Source of the DNA: Phycomyces blakesleeanus NRRL 1555(-)
Lineage: Eukaryota > Mucoromycota > Mucoromycetes > Mucorales > Phycomycetaceae
Assembly: GCF_001638985.1 (NCBI RefSeq)
Contig: NW_017265141.1
Span: 1-64,000, forward strand
Length of the DNA: 64,000 nt
Direction of reading: 5' to 3'
Shown: positions 62,347 to 64,000 of the stretch, one piece after another
Layout: each line of letters begins with the position of its first letter
How positions within the stretch are numbered: position 1 is the stretch's first letter
Notes under the pieces: generated by a model
What the model saw: only the letters and a program-made list of their open reading frames with translations
What the model was told of the DNA's origin: nothing
The model's database searches: none
Program-made: the position numbers and the translations under genes

Positions 62347-62900
62347 ATGACTTTGATGGCGAAAATAGTCACTCTTCTATCAAATTGCAAGCGCCAGAGA
62401 ACTTCAAGTATCCAGGAAGACGCAAAGGCAGTAGCCGTCCTAAATACTTGCCAAAGGGCTTTGGTCGCCCAATGTGGAGAAAGACAAGTGTCTTGGCTGG
62501 AACTGTAAGTTTCATGATTTACTTATATTAAACATAGGACGAAACTAATGACTTTAATGGAATAATAGGCCGGGATTAAGGCAATGTACCGACGAAAGGT
62601 TACAAATATGGCTCAAAAGAGTTTGTCTGGCCTCAAGGTCACAACAAAACAAAACAAAAATATTAAAAAAAAATCAAAAAAGAGCCTCTCGACTCAGGTA
62701 ATATGCGTTTTTAATTTAAAATGTAATTGAGTTTTTGAGAAGAACTCTTGTCTTATATATACACAACTTTTTTAGTCGATGCTACCAAAAACAAAATAAA
62801 ACAAATTAAACAGGAGCCTCTAGACCCTGGTAAGATGTGTTTTTATATTACTTTAATTGAATTTATGTGGAGGGATGTTGTCTTATACGAATATGCTTTT
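62347..62900 (+). pseudogene. Linker exons between transposase and OTU domain
   Basis: Short Lys-rich coding pieces are separated by intron-like gaps. The first reads SSIKLQAPENFKYPGRRKGS and PKYLPKGFGRPMWRKTSVLA, then a GTAAGT. A second begins after AATAG (about 62570; AGIKAMYRRKVTNM) and ends in a GTAATA. A third short piece (DATKNKIKQIKQEPLDPG) is followed by GTAAGA. The pattern of Lys-rich segments framed by GT/AG borders suggests real introns in a gene that once joined the transposase to the OTU domain. Exact borders are uncertain. Confidence 0.5.
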
Positions 62901-63687
62901 TAGTCGATACCCCCAAAAAAATGGGTTCAAAAGACCTGCCACCGCTCTAGAAGATTACCAGTATGATAATCGCACCTCTGTTGGCAAGAGGGTTAAATTC
63001 CAACCCGGTTTTCCTGTCTCTCATGAGATAGTTCATGACGGTAAGGGTGGGTTTAACCCTACTGCTGATGGGTGGTGTGGTTTTCGGGTCCTTGCCCATT
63101 TGATCGATGAAGATCAGGAAAAGTTCCCTCGTAAAAAGAAACATGCTTTCTGCCTTGCCAAAATACAAGGAGATATACGCAAATACCTTTGGTACTGATA
63201 CAATCCAACTGGAAAAGGTTATCCAACACGGTTCTCAACTCGACTACAACAACACCACCACCAACACCAACTTTATCCCAGCGTGTTTAGATGCCAGTAT
63301 GTGGTTTAGCACACCCGAATGTGCTCAACTAGTTGCGGACACCTATAAGCAATCAGTCTGTGTTTACTCAGACAACCCCGGCACCCATTCCGTATCGTTC
63401 CTTCCCTTCGCCCTTCCCAACAACAAGACAAAACAGCGACAACCTCTGATTTTTAATCATGTTAACAGTAATCACTGGACAACAGTTGACCTTTCCCGTA
63501 ATATCTCTAGGAAATGGCCAACCGTTCCTGAATTATTATTTTTTTAGGTTGTGCCAGAAATAAGATTGATGATAACTTTGATACTTACTGGAATAAGTTC
63601 AAAGAATTTAATAAGCATGACCGCAGAAATGACATGCTCTCTCTCCATTCTGATCTAGATCAACTAATTGATCTTACTCCAAAATAA
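62901..63687 (+). pseudogene. OTU-like cysteine protease domain of the MULE
   Basis: The segment GGFNPTADGWCGFRVLAHLI carries the OTU catalytic Cys (TGT at 63076-63078) in a DG-x-CGFR context. VKRNMLSALPKYKEIYANTF, LDASMWFSTPECAQLVADTY, SVSFLPFALPNNK and VNSNHWTTVDL (His at 63473-63475) follow in family order, so both Cys and His are present. The frame changes near 63128 (DEDQEKFP in one frame, LVKRNML in the next), and again near 63545 after VPELLFF. The last part reads ARNKIDDNFDTYWNKFKEFN and ends at a TAA at 63685. OTU domains cut ubiquitin or related conjugates. A Trp stands where Asn is more usual before the catalytic Cys. What the domain does in a transposon is unknown. Confidence 0.75.
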
Positions 63688-64000
63688 TTTCTTTTCGATA
63701 TTCTTTTCTATTTTTTTTTTACTCTTTTAATTATACTTTATTACTTATATTTTATTAGCTATACAACCTTTTTTAAACCTTTATAAATCTTATCAATCTG
63801 TTTCTTTGCGTCAACATAAGCTATCTATCGCTTGCAGGTTAAATGACTTTCCGCTCTGTTTTTTTTCATGGAAATCATTCGTGGAAAGTACTTTACCCTA
63901 CGAGTTACGCCTATATCCAGCGAATTACAAATCATAAATGCCGGATAGCATTACACAGATCGAACCAAACTATCTTCAAATATGTAATATTATGCCTTTC
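63688..64000. other. Right-edge AT-rich region
   Basis: AT-rich DNA follows the MULE coding remnant, then a more balanced stretch (about 63800-63960) with no recognisable frame. It may contain the right end of the mobile element, but I found no inverted match to the left side. Confidence 0.4.

Larger units (their letters stand above)
60513..63687 (+). mobile_element. Degenerate Mutator-like element (MULE) with OTU-like domain
   Basis: A continuous stretch carries a MULE transposase followed downstream by an OTU-like protease. Compared with surrounding AT-rich DNA it is GC-richer and uses different codons. The limits given are those of recognisable coding sequence. The true element is larger, and its terminal inverted repeats and target duplication are not visible; the right end may lie beyond 64000. 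Confidence 0.75.

Overview
The window looks like nuclear DNA of an early-diverging fungus, most likely a Mucoromycota (Mucorales-like) genome. Intergenic DNA is very AT-rich and full of poly-T/poly-A runs and (TA)n. The genes are eukaryotic single-copy genes cut by many short introns with GTAAGT-type donors, the proteins look fungal, and two DNA-transposon families of kinds common in zygomycete fungi are present. The assignment to Mucoromycota is inference; no rRNA or other decisive marker is present. Intron borders below were worked out by hand by matching GT/AG borders, reading phase and family similarity. Most gene models close to an exact multiple of three.

Layout. 1-1080: a 31-bp minisatellite running off the left edge, then a degenerate tRNA-like sequence (about 1235-1306) and 6 kb of gene-poor AT-rich DNA. 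7.3-11.4 kb (-): a CSC1/OSCA-type stress-gated channel. 13.4-19.2 kb (-): an 18-exon DH-PH RhoGEF. 20.4-20.8 kb (-): a small unknown gene. 21421-24577: a CACTA (EnSpm) transposon with a damaged tnp2 transposase. 24.9-26.0 kb (-): a class I SAM methyltransferase. 27.9-30.6 kb (+): CCT4. 31.5-32.7 kb: a diverged inverted repeat of about 0.5 kb per arm. 33.0-34.2 kb (-): a short-chain dehydrogenase. 34.4-36.8 kb (-): a FAF2/UBXD8-like UBA-UAS-UBX protein, divergent from LSM3 (37.1-38.0 kb, +). 38.7-41.8 kb (-): an SFP1/JAZF1-type zinc-finger regulator with large Gln and Gln-Ala repeats. 43.1-45.2 kb (-): importin alpha. 45900-47508: a non-autonomous relative of the CACTA element. 48.6-49.0 kb (-): a G-protein gamma subunit. 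49.0-54.5 kb: a gene desert. 54.5-59.9 kb (-): a tight run of a Vip1-like RRM protein, mitochondrial ATP synthase gamma (ATP3) and tRNA m2,2G26 methyltransferase (TRM1). 60.5-63.7 kb (+): a decayed Mutator-like (MULE) transposase carrying FAR1-type, DDE and SWIM modules followed by an OTU-like cysteine-protease domain.

The cellular genes are mostly unrelated housekeeping and signalling genes (protein folding, nuclear import, mRNA decay/splicing, tRNA modification, ATP synthesis, ER-associated degradation, Rho and heterotrimeric G signalling); I see no biosynthetic or defence cluster. The most unusual material is mobile or repetitive: the MULE-OTU fusion, the CACTA pair that shares termini, the long inverted repeat, and the minisatellite next to a tRNA-like sequence.
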